Shown: positions 50,738 through 59,909, numbered from the stretch's first letter. The stretch is 64,000 nt of DNA from Micromonospora olivasterospora (GCF_007830265.1 NZ_VLKE01000001.1:3844001-3908000); one strand, 5' to 3'. The notes: a model not told the origin generated them from the sequence alone. Program-made: numbers and translations.

Positions 50738-53700
50738 GCGGCGATCGCCCGGGCGGCGCCGTACACGTCTGCGGGCAGCGCGTACGCCAGCTCCCAGACG
50801 ATCCGCATCGGCCGGTCCCCGACGTGCGACCGGTACGTCATCGGCCCCGCGTACAGGTACGGCGGCACGCCCAGGTCCCCGTCGGCGACCTTCGTCTCCC
50901 GGACGAACAGGTGCACGGTCGACCCGCGCTCGGCGTGGTGGATGTACCGCTGCCCGGTCGGCGACGCCGCCGACGTGGTGCTCTGCGACTCCCACTGGAA
51001 CAGCGTCTCGGTGACGGCCCGGTCGGCGTACATCGTCGTGGGGGAGTAGTGCCGCTCCGACTTCACCAGCGTCACGAAGAACAGGTCCGCCCGCTCGGAC
51101 TCCAGCCACTTCACGCCCTCCCGCAGCGACCCCGGGTTCGGCATCCCGAACGCGGCGCACGCCTCGTTGCGGCTGTACCGGGCGTGCACCCGCAGCGCCC
51201 CCGCCCGCGCCGTCACCCGGTGGATGCGTTCCCGCAGCACCTCGGCCACCTGCCGCAGCTCGGCGCAGCGGGCCGGCTCCGCCCGCAGCCGCGCCAGCCG
51301 CTCGTCCCGCGACGACAGCGGCGCGTTCGGCCCCCACAGGTCGTAGTGCAGCATGTCCCAGAGCCGCCCCGGCTCAGGCCGCTCGCCGGCCGCGACCCGG
51401 GCCAGCAGGCCCAGCCGGTCGACGTCGTCGATGTGCAGCATCCGACCGATGGCCCGCCCCAGCTCGCGGTCGTCCGGCCCGGGCGCCGACGCCTCAAGAC
51501 CGGCAAGCCGCCGCAGCCCGGCCCAGCCGCCGAGCGCCGCCGACCGGTACACGTCCTCGACCTCCAGCCTGGTCTCCCGCAGGAACTCCGCCAGGCCGAC
51601 GTCCCCGAGCTGCCGCAGCTCCGCGACCAGGTCGCTCTTCTTCGGCGTCTTCAGAGCTGATTCCAGGTTGGCGAGCACCGTCTCCTTCGCCACCCGGTCC
51701 AGCTGGATGTGGCAGCCGCTCGGCAGCGACGGGAAGTCCTGCCGGACCGCCTCCACGATCGCCCGCCGGCTGACCCCCGTCAGTGCCCGCCACCGCAGGT
51801 CGAAGCGGAAGTTCGCGTGCTGCCCGCCGATGAAGTCCAGCACCGTCAGGCACGGCTTGCCGTCGTCCAGCCGCAGGCCACGGCCGAGCTGCTGGAGGAA
51901 GATCGTGGCGCTCTCGGTGGGCCGCAGCATCAGGATCGTGTCGACCATCGGCAGGTCGACGCCCTCGTTGAACAGGTCGATCGTGAACAGCACGCGCAGC
52001 TTCCCGGCCTTGAACTGCCGCAGCAGGTCGTGCTGCGCCGGCCTGCCGACCTGCGAGGTAACCGCCGCCGACGGTACGCCGTGCCGGCCGAACCAGTCCG
52101 CCATGAACTCGGCGTGCGCGATGCTGACGCAGAACCCGAGCGCCCGCATCCGGTCGACGTCCACCGTGTCCCGTACCGCCCTGAGCACCAGCCGCGCCCG
52201 CGCGTCGTTGCCGGTGTAGACGCCGCTCAGCTCGCCCAGGTCGTAACCCTGCCCGCGCTTCCACCGCAGGTGCGACAGGTCGACGTCGTCGTGCACCCCG
52301 AAGTACTGGAACGGCGCCAGCAACTGCCGCTCCAGCGCCTCCCACAGGTGCAGCTCCACGGCGGCGCGGCCGTCGAACCACCGGCGCACGTCGCCGCCGT
52401 CGGCCCGGTCGGGGGTCGCCGTCAGCCCCAGCAGTACGCGCGGACGCAGCCGCTCCAGCAGCCGCGCGTACGTCGGCGCCTCCGCGTGGTGGAACTCGTC
52501 GACGATGACCATGTCGTACGCCTCGGGGTCGACCTCCCGCCGGTGCAGCGACTGGATCGAGGCGAAGACGTGCCGCCAGTCTTGTGGTCTGTCGCCGGCG
52601 ACCAGGATCTCGCCGAAGCTGCCGTCGCCCATCACCTGCCGGAACGTCGACAGGCTCTGCCGCAGGATCTGCTCCTGGTGGGCGACGAACAGCAGCGAGT
52701 CGACCTGTCCGCTTCTGTGCAGCCGCCGGTAGTCCAGCGCCGCGACGACCGTCTTGCCGGTGCCGGTCGCCATCACGACCAGGTTCCGGTACCGGCCGTG
52801 GACCTGCCGCTCCGCGTCCAGGTCGGCCAGGATCTCCGCCTGGTACGGGTACGGCCGCACGTCCAGGCTCGCGATCTCGGCGCTCTCCCGCTTCTCCCCG
52901 CGTAGGGCCTGACGCAGCCGATCGGTGTCCCGCGTCGGGTCGTACGCCTCGAACGCCGGGTCGTTCCAGTAGTCCTCGAACGTGGCCGTGAACGTGTCGA
53001 TGACGTGCGGCTGCTCGACGTTCGAGATCCTGACGTTCCACTCCACCCCGTCGACCAGCGCTGCTTTGGAGAGGTTCGACGAGCCGACGTACGCGGTGGT
53101 CATGCCATTCTTGCGGCGGAACAGCCACGCCTTGGCGTGCAGCCGGGTCGTACGCGTCTCGTAGGAGACCTTGATCTCGGCGCCCAGCTCGGCCAGCCGG
53201 TCGAGGGCCCGCTGATCGGTCGCCCCCAGGTACGTCGTGGTGATGACCCGCACCCGGCCGCCCCGCCGGATCAGCTCGCGTACGGCCGGCTCGACGATGC
53301 GCAGGCCGTACCACTTGATGAACGCGCACAGCAGGTCGACGGAGTCGGCGGAGGCCATCTCGTGGGTGACCTCGTGGCCGATGCGTGGCTGGTGGCGACC
53401 GTTGACCAGGAGCGCGCCGGTGGAGAGCGGCGTGGTGGGGCGGGCCGGGAAGGTCGGCTGCGCCGGTGGGGTGGGCGGGGCGGCGATGGCGTGCAGGAGA
53501 TTGCGGGCGTCGGCGATCTGGTCGTCCTGGGTGGCCGCGCTGGGGCTGAGTGCTGTGATCGCCTCGGCGATGCGGTTGGCGAGGTCGACCTGGCGGTGTA
53601 GCTTCTCGTCGCCGCCGGGGACGGCTTGCAGGGCGCGGCTGACGAGGGCGGCGAGGTGACGGGTCAGGTACTCGTGCGAGTCGGCGGGGTCCAGGGGACG

Positions 53701-53793
53701 GTGCTGGACCAGGGCGGTGTCATGGCGGTCGAGCTGGTCAGCGAGCTGGTGGGTGATCAGGTGCTCATAGCTGCCCCGCTCAAGATCCGTCAC
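50734..53793 (-). CDS. PLD-DEAD/DEAH helicase-DUF3427 defence protein
   Basis: A 1019-residue multidomain protein. Residues about 140-280: phospholipase-D-like nuclease (HAKAW with His219/Lys221, then GSSNLSKAAL). Residues about 310-680: superfamily 2 helicase with ATGTGKT (342-348), DEFHH (432-436), TATP (458-461) and LQQLGRGLRLDDGK (motif VI). Residues about 850-1019: DUF3427-like C-terminus (FVTLVKSERHYSPTTMYADRAVTETLFQWESQS). The same architecture is known from defence and restriction loci. Coupled to the HNH nuclease gene. Start 53793; several earlier codons are out of frame. Confidence 0.93.
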   Translation of the reverse strand: MTDLERGSYEHLITHQLADQLDRHDTALVQHRPLDPADSHEYLTRHLAALVSRALQAVPGGDEKLHRQVDLANRIAEAITALSPSAATQDDQIADARNLLHAIAAPPTPPAQPTFPARPTTPLSTGALLVNGRHQPRIGHEVTHEMASADSVDLLCAFIKWYGLRIVEPAVRELIRRGGRVRVITTTYLGATDQRALDRLAELGAEIKVSYETRTTRLHAKAWLFRRKNGMTTAYVGSSNLSKAALVDGVEWNVRISNVEQPHVIDTFTATFEDYWNDPAFEAYDPTRDTDRLRQALRGEKRESAEIASLDVRPYPYQAEILADLDAERQVHGRYRNLVVMATGTGKTVVAALDYRRLHRSGQVDSLLFVAHQEQILRQSLSTFRQVMGDGSFGEILVAGDRPQDWRHVFASIQSLHRREVDPEAYDMVIVDEFHHAEAPTYARLLERLRPRVLLGLTATPDRADGGDVRRWFDGRAAVELHLWEALERQLLAPFQYFGVHDDVDLSHLRWKRGQGYDLGELSGVYTGNDARARLVLRAVRDTVDVDRMRALGFCVSIAHAEFMADWFGRHGVPSAAVTSQVGRPAQHDLLRQFKAGKLRVLFTIDLFNEGVDLPMVDTILMLRPTESATIFLQQLGRGLRLDDGKPCLTVLDFIGGQHANFRFDLRWRALTGVSRRAIVEAVRQDFPSLPSGCHIQLDRVAKETVLANLESALKTPKKSDLVAELRQLGDVGLAEFLRETRLEVEDVYRSAALGGWAGLRRLAGLEASAPGPDDRELGRAIGRMLHIDDVDRLGLLARVAAGERPEPGRLWDMLHYDLWGPNAPLSSRDERLARLRAEPARCAELRQVAEVLRERIHRVTARAGALRVHARYSRNEACAAFGMPNPGSLREGVKWLESERADLFFVTLVKSERHYSPTTMYADRAVTETLFQWESQSTTSAASPTGQRYIHHAERGSTVHLFVRETKVADGDLGVPPYLYAGPMTYRSHVGDRPMRIVWELAYALPADVYGAARAIAA

Positions 53794-54409
53794 CCGGGCA
53801 CCGTAGCCGGCAGCGGCGAATGACTGGGCATGCTGTCGGGTCCCTGACAGTCAATCCTTCAATGACGATCGAACACGGCCCTCCCTATGGCTGTCAGATT
53901 GGTGCGCTTGCTGACACGCCACCGGGTTTGACCAGCGAAAATCGCCGCTGTGCTGGGAGTGCCATTGCAGGCCGGGAAGGCTAAAGTTCTTCACGCAGAG
54001 TATGACACAGACTCCTAGGGCCAAAAATGCCCCAACTGCGGGTCGAGCTTGCAGTGCTCTTGCCGGTAGTGTCCTCGGAACACCGTGTGGGCCGGGTGAG
54101 GGGCGTTGTTTACTGTGCTAGACGTGCTGTCGGCCGTCGAAAAAGAACAGCAGCCTCTCTGTCGGCGACTCTGGGCGCAATTCTGGGACCTCACGGTCCT
54201 TATTCTAAAGGCTGCCAGGTCACTGTTACCGTCGGAAGGACCGAGACGGTGTAAACGTCCGGCATTGTTTTCGAATCCAAGGGTTTTGATGGTTGCAGTT
54301 CGGTTGACGGTGAATCGGGCGGCGCCTGTACACCCGTTGCCGTCACACATGGGTCCGCAATTTGCGGCGGTTAGAAGTTGCAGTCTCTTCGTTTGCGAGG
54401 CAAAGGTTC
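53794..54409. other. AT-richer intergenic region upstream of the PARIS-like operon
   Basis: 616 nt with no convincing gene; short frames exist on both strands but lack ribosome sites and recognisable sequence. CTGTC/GACAG-type inverted motifs cluster at 53833-53850 (CTGTC...GACAG) and about 53890-53920 (CTGTCAG...CTGACAC) beside the helicase start, and may be operators for that divergent gene. Base composition drops sharply here, marking one edge of an acquired segment. Confidence 0.5.
54304..54332 (+). promoter_or_regulatory. Candidate promoter of the PARIS-like operon
   Basis: TTGACG (54304-54309) and TGTACA (54327-54332) with a 17-bp spacer, about 78 nt before the ATG of the ATPase gene. 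Confidence 0.45.
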
Positions 54410-55678
54410 ATGTCGCTAGTCGCTGAAGTTGCTGTAGAAACGCTCGCCGGTCGGTCTGATCGCTTCGAATGTCAGCTCAACTCGGATGTGAATATATTCT
54501 TCGGGGAGAATGGGACCGGCAAAACTGGCCTGCTTAAGATTCTGCACGGCGCCTTGGCGCTCCAGAATGGATCATTGGCGGTGGTGGCCTTCACGCGAGC
54601 CCGAGTTTGGGTGGAGCCAAATCACTCCTTACCTGATGTCAGGACGTTTCATCGCCCCGAGGAGCTTGACCTACTATTATCCGATATTGCCCCGCGTGGT
54701 CGAGGTTACTCCCAATCTATTCTGGATGACTTGGTGCGTAGTGACAATTTCGGCTGGTCTATAGAGCAGTTTAACCCTCAAAAGCGGCCGGCTTCTAAAG
54801 CGGCGGCGAGTGGGACCAAGCCCGTCATATCTCGGCCGTCCGATAGGGTAAAGTCCCGCGATGCTGCTCTCCATCGGGCCAGGCATGCAGTCATGCATGG
54901 CTATCTACCGATTACCCGTCTCACTACGGACGTGATTCGCAGTAACCGCTACTATTCGCAATCGGGCGCAAGTGGCGGAGATGACGTAGATATGGATGAG
55001 TTCTTCAGTGAGTCTCTCCAGGATAGGTGGAAGACCTACACGAATCGTGTTTTGTCAAATGTGCGACGAGCCCAAGAAGACGCTTTGGCTCAGGTTCTGG
55101 AAGTGGTGCTTTCGCCGGTAGCACCTGATGAGTCGGCGGTTGATGATATCAATACGGAGCAGGCATACCAAAGAGTCATTAGCTTCCTGGGGAGGCAAAG
55201 ATCTTCCAAGCGGCTCGGTATAGATTTGAAGAAGCTTGAATTCGGTCGTGAGTATCGAGCTGATCCAAAGCTGCGCCGAGTGGTTAACCTGATTGATCAG
55301 GTTGAAGGTCGCATCGAGGAAATCATGAAGACGCGGGTAGCCCTCCAAGATCTCGTAACGGAGCTAATGGGCCAAAATAAGACGGTTTACTTCACTGACG
55401 AAGCGATCTACGTAGAGCTGAATAGTCGCCAGCAGCGCATTGGGTTGGCGCGCCTGTCGTGTGGCGAGAAGCAGCTCTTAAGGATCCTCGTGGAAACCAT
55501 GATGGCGGGCAATAACCCAATTATCATTGACGAGCCCGAGCTGTCGATGCATATTGACTGGCAGAGGCGATTGCTGTCTGCAATGAGAACTGTGAACCCC
55601 GATGCTCAGATAATAGTAGCTACTCACTCGCCCGAAATCATGGCCGACTACGATGACGACAAGGTCTTTTCTCTATGA
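54410..55678 (+). CDS. ABC-type ATPase of a PARIS-like defence system (AriA-like)
   Basis: A 422-residue AAA/ABC-fold ATPase of the OLD/AAA_21 type. Walker A GENGTGKT at 32-39, signature LSCGEKQ at 349-355, Walker B IIIDEPE at 371-377, and H-loop ATHS (His406). The stretch between holds a long insertion and helices that could form the coiled coil (RRVVNLIDQVEGRIEEIMKTRVALQDLVTEL). Its stop overlaps the DUF4435 gene by 4 nt. ATPase + DUF4435 pairs define PARIS, where AriA senses anti-restriction proteins such as Ocr and holds AriB. Codon use is visibly less GC-biased than that of its neighbours, indicating transfer. ATG 54410 is preferred over TTG 54362. Confidence 0.78.
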   Translation: MSLVAEVAVETLAGRSDRFECQLNSDVNIFFGENGTGKTGLLKILHGALALQNGSLAVVAFTRARVWVEPNHSLPDVRTFHRPEELDLLLSDIAPRGRGYSQSILDDLVRSDNFGWSIEQFNPQKRPASKAAASGTKPVISRPSDRVKSRDAALHRARHAVMHGYLPITRLTTDVIRSNRYYSQSGASGGDDVDMDEFFSESLQDRWKTYTNRVLSNVRRAQEDALAQVLEVVLSPVAPDESAVDDINTEQAYQRVISFLGRQRSSKRLGIDLKKLEFGREYRADPKLRRVVNLIDQVEGRIEEIMKTRVALQDLVTELMGQNKTVYFTDEAIYVELNSRQQRIGLARLSCGEKQLLRILVETMMAGNNPIIIDEPELSMHIDWQRRLLSAMRTVNPDAQIIVATHSPEIMADYDDDKVFSL

Positions 55679-56673
55679 AAAAGCGGCGCCTGGTTCACTC
55701 TCCCAAGGGTTACCTTCGCCAGATGCAAATGTCGTCTTCTCGCGTATGGATATTTGTCGAGGGGAAGACCGACTTGTATTCTTACTCAAAATTGGCTGAT
55801 GCGGTGGTAGTCGAATTAGGTGCGCATGAGGACTTCTTGGTGGCTTCGGCTGAAGAGTTGGCTCCTGACGGAGGTGGCAAGACGGTGTTAATGCGATTCT
55901 TCGATTTTTTGAAGAAGGAGAGTGGTCTTGTAAGTGATTTTGCGGGGCGACGAACTCGCGCGGTCTTCTTTCTTGATAAGGATGTTGACGACTTGGTGGG
56001 TAGGCGACGAGTGTCCCCCCATCTGATCTATACAGAACACTATTCTATGGAGAATTACCTCTTCCGTCACGGATCTATCGCCGACGCATCCTCTGCTGCA
56101 TTATGTGTTCCTGTTCAGCGCATACGTAAAGCAATTCCTGATGCTCGCGCATGGAGGATTTCGAGTGCCGACCTTTGGATGGACTGGATAGTCATCTGTC
56201 TCTACGCCGCGAAGTACGGCAAAGGGGAGGCTAACTTCGGGTCTCACTCTAAAGTTAACGTTAACGCCTTTGGGCCAGTTGCGCCATCCAGACTAAAGCT
56301 GATCGAGCAGCAATGCGCTGTAGCGCATCGCGTTTCAGGGGTCGATCCCACGCAGGCGTTCGATGAGTGTCGCCAGCGGGTGGTGAGGTATTACTCTGCT
56401 GGTCGCCATGATAGGGTTTTCAACGGTAAGTGGTATGCATACTTTCTTGAGGCGCACCTGGGTTCGCAACTCAAGGGGGTAAAAGTGCAAGGATTGGCGC
56501 GTCATATTAGCTCGCGGCTTGTGCAAACGTTGGATTTTAACGGTACCTGGTCAAAGGATTTGCGGCGGCGGCTTTCCCCTCACCTGTCACTTGCGGCGGG
56601 GTATAGGCCACCTATGCAGCGTTCCTCGATGGACTCTACGGTGTCAGCGATGGCGCGGACTCACACCTTGTGA
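55675..56673 (+). CDS. DUF4435/TOPRIM effector of a PARIS-like system (AriB-like)
   Basis: A 332-residue protein. VWIFVEGKTDLYSY gives the TOPRIM Glu29; FFLDKDVDDL gives Asp101 and Asp103; TEHYSMENYLF (Glu121, Glu126) is the block typical of DUF4435. In PARIS, AriB is released upon infection and acts as a toxic nuclease (reported tRNA cleavage). The C-terminal about 150 residues (HSKVNVNAFGPVAPSRLKLIEQQC... HLGSQLKGVKVQGLARHISSRL) are helical and not recognised. Coupled to the ATPase gene; same AT-richer composition. Could instead belong to another ATPase-TOPRIM family, so the PARIS name is a best match. Confidence 0.75.
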   Translation: MKKRRLVHSPKGYLRQMQMSSSRVWIFVEGKTDLYSYSKLADAVVVELGAHEDFLVASAEELAPDGGGKTVLMRFFDFLKKESGLVSDFAGRRTRAVFFLDKDVDDLVGRRRVSPHLIYTEHYSMENYLFRHGSIADASSAALCVPVQRIRKAIPDARAWRISSADLWMDWIVICLYAAKYGKGEANFGSHSKVNVNAFGPVAPSRLKLIEQQCAVAHRVSGVDPTQAFDECRQRVVRYYSAGRHDRVFNGKWYAYFLEAHLGSQLKGVKVQGLARHISSRLVQTLDFNGTWSKDLRRRLSPHLSLAAGYRPPMQRSSMDSTVSAMARTHTL

Positions 56674-56681
56674 GTCGCGGC

Positions 56682-57515
56682 TCAGCTATCGGGCGCGTGA
56701 CTGGCGATTTCTGAATGATGTAATGGCTCGGAGCACTTACTGATCAGCTCTCCTATTTCACTTATCAGGCCCGGCGCCATCCCCCACGTTGTAGCAGCGG
56801 AAATGCTGTGAGCGCTCCCATCGCTGTCGATGACCGTAGCCCCCGCTTCACGGGCGATGGCGACGCCCGCTGTCATGTCCCAAGGCTGGTTGGATAAGGT
56901 TATCGCTGCATCGATTTTGCCGTCCGCCAGCCAGGCAAGGTCAAGGGCTGCTGTGCCGGTCATGCGTACCCGTTGTGCGGTCTCAGCCAACTGAGCCGTC
57001 AGAGAAAGTCGGGTTCGGTTCTTGGCTGTCGAATTGGTGCCAACAGCATAGTCGCCGATAGCTACGATAGCCTCGCTGAGTCTGTTGGTCCTGCTTACTT
57101 TGATTGGCCTCCCATTTGCTGTTGCGCCACCGCCCTTGGTGGCGGCGTAGCAGCTATGGAGGAAGGGCAGTTGAATTACACCAAGAACGGCCTCGTTGCC
57201 GTGTATTAGGCCTAACGATACGGCGCAGAGTGGGATGCCTCGCACGAAGTTTGCCGTCCCGTCAATCGGGTCGAGCACCCATCTCATGTCTTCGCCAATT
57301 TTCTTTGCTCCCTCCTCTTCGCCTAGGAAACCGATGTCGGGGGTTGCAGTTTCAAGGAAGGAACGGATCTCGCGCTCAATGTCGTAGTCGAGTTCCGATG
57401 CGAAGTCTCGGTCTCCTTTTGTCGTCAGTGCACCGGGCGAGCGATGCAGCATCATGTCTGCCGCAAGCATGACCGCCTTCGTAGCGATGGGCAAAAGTCG
57501 ACCGTAATTGTTCAT
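56682..57515 (-). CDS. Inositol-monophosphatase-family phosphatase
   Basis: A 277-residue Mg2+-dependent phosphatase: FLGEEEGA (Glu66/Glu67), LDPIDGTANF (Asp82, Asp85 and the DGT motif) and NQPWDMTAGVAIAREAGA (Asp213) are the three metal-site motifs. The family acts on inositol-1-phosphate, histidinol phosphate, PAP or fructose-1,6-bisphosphate; this one is not assigned. Its ATG overlaps the stop of the upstream regulator by 4 nt. GC content is lower than the chromosome average but higher than in the PARIS-like pair. It ends 8 nt from the convergent DUF4435 gene. Confidence 0.9.
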   Translation of the reverse strand: MNNYGRLLPIATKAVMLAADMMLHRSPGALTTKGDRDFASELDYDIEREIRSFLETATPDIGFLGEEEGAKKIGEDMRWVLDPIDGTANFVRGIPLCAVSLGLIHGNEAVLGVIQLPFLHSCYAATKGGGATANGRPIKVSRTNRLSEAIVAIGDYAVGTNSTAKNRTRLSLTAQLAETAQRVRMTGTAALDLAWLADGKIDAAITLSNQPWDMTAGVAIAREAGATVIDSDGSAHSISAATTWGMAPGLISEIGELISKCSEPLHHSEIASHAPDS

Positions 57516-58540
57516 AGCTTCAGGCCTCGTTCCCACTGCGTCTCGAAGAATTGCTCGAACACCGGATACAGGCACGGGTGATCTGGTCGTCGCCTGATGA
57601 CGAAGGCTGGGGAATCGACCCCCCGACTTTTTGTCAGGTATGGCTGGGCGATGCATGTGTCGTCGGCTAGGACCACGTTGAAGCGCAGCGTATCGTCGTA
57701 GACGGCCAGTTCCATCCGGTCACGCAGGTGCTCGGGCAGGCGGTCACGCACGCGCTTGAGTGTCTCGATGTTCAAAATTGTGAGGCCGGATAGCTGCCCG
57801 GCAGGGAATGCCTCTTCCTTCTCGCGTGCCCGGATGGCTGACCCGGCGGGATCTAGAAAGAGGCAACGGGCCCTGGTGCCGCTTTCGATTAGGTCGTGCC
57901 AACGGCGGTCGGCAAAACTTTGCGTCAGTAGGTTGAGTGAGAGCCCCACGGCCCGCACCTCCTTGGCGCCACCTAAGAGTTGGTTCGGTGGTAGATAAGT
58001 GGAGAACTCCGACCGACTCCGATACACAGCCACAAGGTCCCCGAGCCGTTCCGAGTTGGCGCTAGACATTTCTGCCTGTCCGGTGATTTTCTTTAGTGCG
58101 AGGATGACGTCACCCGGGGGTACAGTGGTGGTCTCCCATGTGATGACCTCGCCCACACTCGGCCGCCACATCAATGCGGCACTCAACACCGAAGCAAACT
58201 CTTCGACGCTCAAGCCGAGCGCGCGACGAGTCCGCGCCACCTGCTCGCGTGCGGCCGCCGCCAAGTCAGGTTGCACGGATGGTGCGCCAACCGATGCTGA
58301 TAGGGAAACATGCAGCGCGGATGAGAAACGGCTTCGTGCTTCCGACGAAGCCTTCCCGAGTGCGGTGTCGAGCGCGGCTTGCATCTCCGGCCGCGGCGTT
58401 ATGGTGGCCGCACCAGCCTCCCATTTGGAGACCGTCCGTTCAGCCACGCCGAGGTGCGTTGCGAAGTCGCGGACGCTCATCCGGAGGGCGTGGCGTAGCG
58501 CCTTGCTCTCCTGACCGGTCCATCGCTGCACGGTCGTCAT
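57512..58540 (-). CDS. XRE-family regulator with DUF5919-like domain
   Basis: A 342-residue protein. The N-terminal HTH is QESKALRHALRMSVRDFATHLGVAERTVSKWEAGAATITPRPEMQAALDTAL. A second HTH-like segment (RTRRALGLSVEEFASVLSAAL...VITWETT) follows. The C-terminal half (EVRAVGLSLNLLTQSFADRRWHDLIESGTRARCLFLDPAGSAIRAREKEE ... YLTKSRGVDSPAFVIRR) matches the DUF5919 type, a phospholipase-D-like sensor domain without clear catalytic residues. Start ATG 58540 rather than an in-frame codon at 58573. Forms an operon with the phosphatase gene; such pairs recur in actinobacteria. Probably senses a nucleotide or sugar-phosphate signal (inference). Confidence 0.82.
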   Translation of the reverse strand: MTTVQRWTGQESKALRHALRMSVRDFATHLGVAERTVSKWEAGAATITPRPEMQAALDTALGKASSEARSRFSSALHVSLSASVGAPSVQPDLAAAAREQVARTRRALGLSVEEFASVLSAALMWRPSVGEVITWETTTVPPGDVILALKKITGQAEMSSANSERLGDLVAVYRSRSEFSTYLPPNQLLGGAKEVRAVGLSLNLLTQSFADRRWHDLIESGTRARCLFLDPAGSAIRAREKEEAFPAGQLSGLTILNIETLKRVRDRLPEHLRDRMELAVYDDTLRFNVVLADDTCIAQPYLTKSRGVDSPAFVIRRRPDHPCLYPVFEQFFETQWERGLKL

Positions 58541-58773
58541 CGTGCCGCCTCTGCGCGCGTCGAGATAGGTCACTGTGCACCTTATCGGCAGCAGGTGCGG
58601 CGTGGTTGCCGGCTAAGTGCAGCGCGTAGTCATTCTGTTGGTCCGGGTCTTCATGGAGGGTCGGCGCATGGCCCGGGGCGGGTGCTGGGCTCCGGTCGCG
58701 TCGACCCGAACGACGGCGGCCGTCCCCGCCCGTCCCGGCGCCACTCCACGAACCCGAGCCCCCAGGGACGCCC

Positions 58774-58986
58774 ATGACCACGCTGACAGACGACTTTCCC
58801 GTACCCACCCCGGTCACCGACGAGGACCTGCACTACGCCCGGCGGGCCGTCCACGTGCACGCCCCCGAGCCCTGGCCGCACGGCACGCTCTGCCGCAGCG
58901 AGCGCGTCCCGTACCCGTGCCGCCTCGCCCGCTGGGGCCGCGCCACCCTCGCAGCCGCAGGCCGCGCAACAGGGGAGACCGTGTGA
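58774..58986 (+). CDS. Small conserved-type protein of unknown function
   Basis: A 70-residue protein: MTTLTDDFPVPTPVTDEDLHYARRAVHVHAPEPWPHGTLCRSERVPYPCRLARWGRATL. Two Cys separated by a basic stretch (LCRSERVPYPC) recall short actinobacterial proteins with one degenerate zinc-ribbon-like pair. It overlaps the next gene by 4 nt (GTGTGA) and probably forms an operon with it. Function unknown. The preceding 58541-58773 shows no clear gene. Confidence 0.6.
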   Translation: MTTLTDDFPVPTPVTDEDLHYARRAVHVHAPEPWPHGTLCRSERVPYPCRLARWGRATLAAAGRATGETV

Positions 58987-59909
58987 CGGAGCCACAGATA
59001 CGCGAGGCAGCCGCCCGCTGGCTGAGCCTGGTCGCGGCGGACGCGGAACTCTCGTCGTACCTGATCGGGGTGGACTGGGACCGGCTGAAGGCGCACCTGG
59101 CGCGGTCGCTGACCAGCGCGCCCACCGGCGAGGCCGAGGTTCCGGACCTGGGCTGGTCGGAGGCGCAGCACCGGCGGGCCGCCGACTACCTGACCTGGGC
59201 GCTGGCGGCGCAGGCCCGGCAGACCGCCGAGGTGGTCGACCACGACCGGGCGTGCGACGGCGTCGCCATCCTCACCGTACGGCCGTCGCGGCCCCTGCCG
59301 CACCGCCCCGGCCAGGCCGTCCCGGTCTGCACGCCGCGCCACCCCGGCCGGTGGCGCTGGTACTCCCCGGCGAACGCGCCGCGCCCCGACGGCACGATCG
59401 AGCTGCACGTCCGCGCGGTCCCCGCCGGCACCGTCTCCCACAGCCTCGTCCATCGGGTACGCCCCGGCGAACCGCTCCACCTCGGCCCGCCTATGGACAC
59501 CGGGCTGAGCCTGAGCGGCGGGCGGGATCTGCTGCTGGTGGCCGGCGGCACCGGGCTGGCGCCGCTGCGCGCCCTGGTCGAGCAGGTCGCCGCCGCACCG
59601 GACGGCCGGCGGGTGACCCTGGTCGTCGGAGCCCGCACGGTCGCCGAACTCTACGACGCCGTCACGCTCGACAAGCTCCAGCAGAACCATGGCTGGCTGA
59701 CGATCGTGCCGGCGTTCTCCCACGATGCTTCCGCCGAGCCGGGGGAGCGGGGCGACGCGCTCACCGTCGCCCTCGATCATCTGCGCCCCGACCAGGACGT
59801 CTACGTCTGCGGGCCGCCGCCGATGCTGGCCGGCTCCCGGCTGCGGCTGCTCGCCGCCGGGGTGCCCGCCGATCGTATCCACCTGCCGGAACGAATCCCG
59901 TGGCGATGA
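58983..59909 (+). CDS. Ferredoxin-reductase-type flavoprotein with short globin-like N-terminus
   Basis: A 308-residue flavohaemoprotein-like reductase. C-terminal two-thirds: FAD domain (PHRPGQAVPVCTPRHPGRWRWYSPANAP, RxYS variant) and NAD(P) domain (RDLLLVAGGTGLAPLRALVEQ; DVYVCGPPPMLAGSRLRLLAAG). The N-terminal about 80 residues (REAAARWLSLVAADAELSSYLIGVDWDRLKAHLARSLTSA) look like the end of a globin domain, far shorter than the 140 residues of Hmp, so haem binding is doubtful. Probably moves electrons from NAD(P)H to a partner or NO-related substrate. GTG 58983 overlaps the small gene upstream. Confidence 0.8.
   Translation: MTEPQIREAAARWLSLVAADAELSSYLIGVDWDRLKAHLARSLTSAPTGEAEVPDLGWSEAQHRRAADYLTWALAAQARQTAEVVDHDRACDGVAILTVRPSRPLPHRPGQAVPVCTPRHPGRWRWYSPANAPRPDGTIELHVRAVPAGTVSHSLVHRVRPGEPLHLGPPMDTGLSLSGGRDLLLVAGGTGLAPLRALVEQVAAAPDGRRVTLVVGARTVAELYDAVTLDKLQQNHGWLTIVPAFSHDASAEPGERGDALTVALDHLRPDQDVYVCGPPPMLAGSRLRLLAAGVPADRIHLPERIPWR

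Noticed and set aside
54027..54254. A 75-codon ORF upstream of the PARIS-like operon
   Set aside because: No ribosome site or recognisable sequence; overlapping short frames on both strands are equally open in this AT-richer gap.
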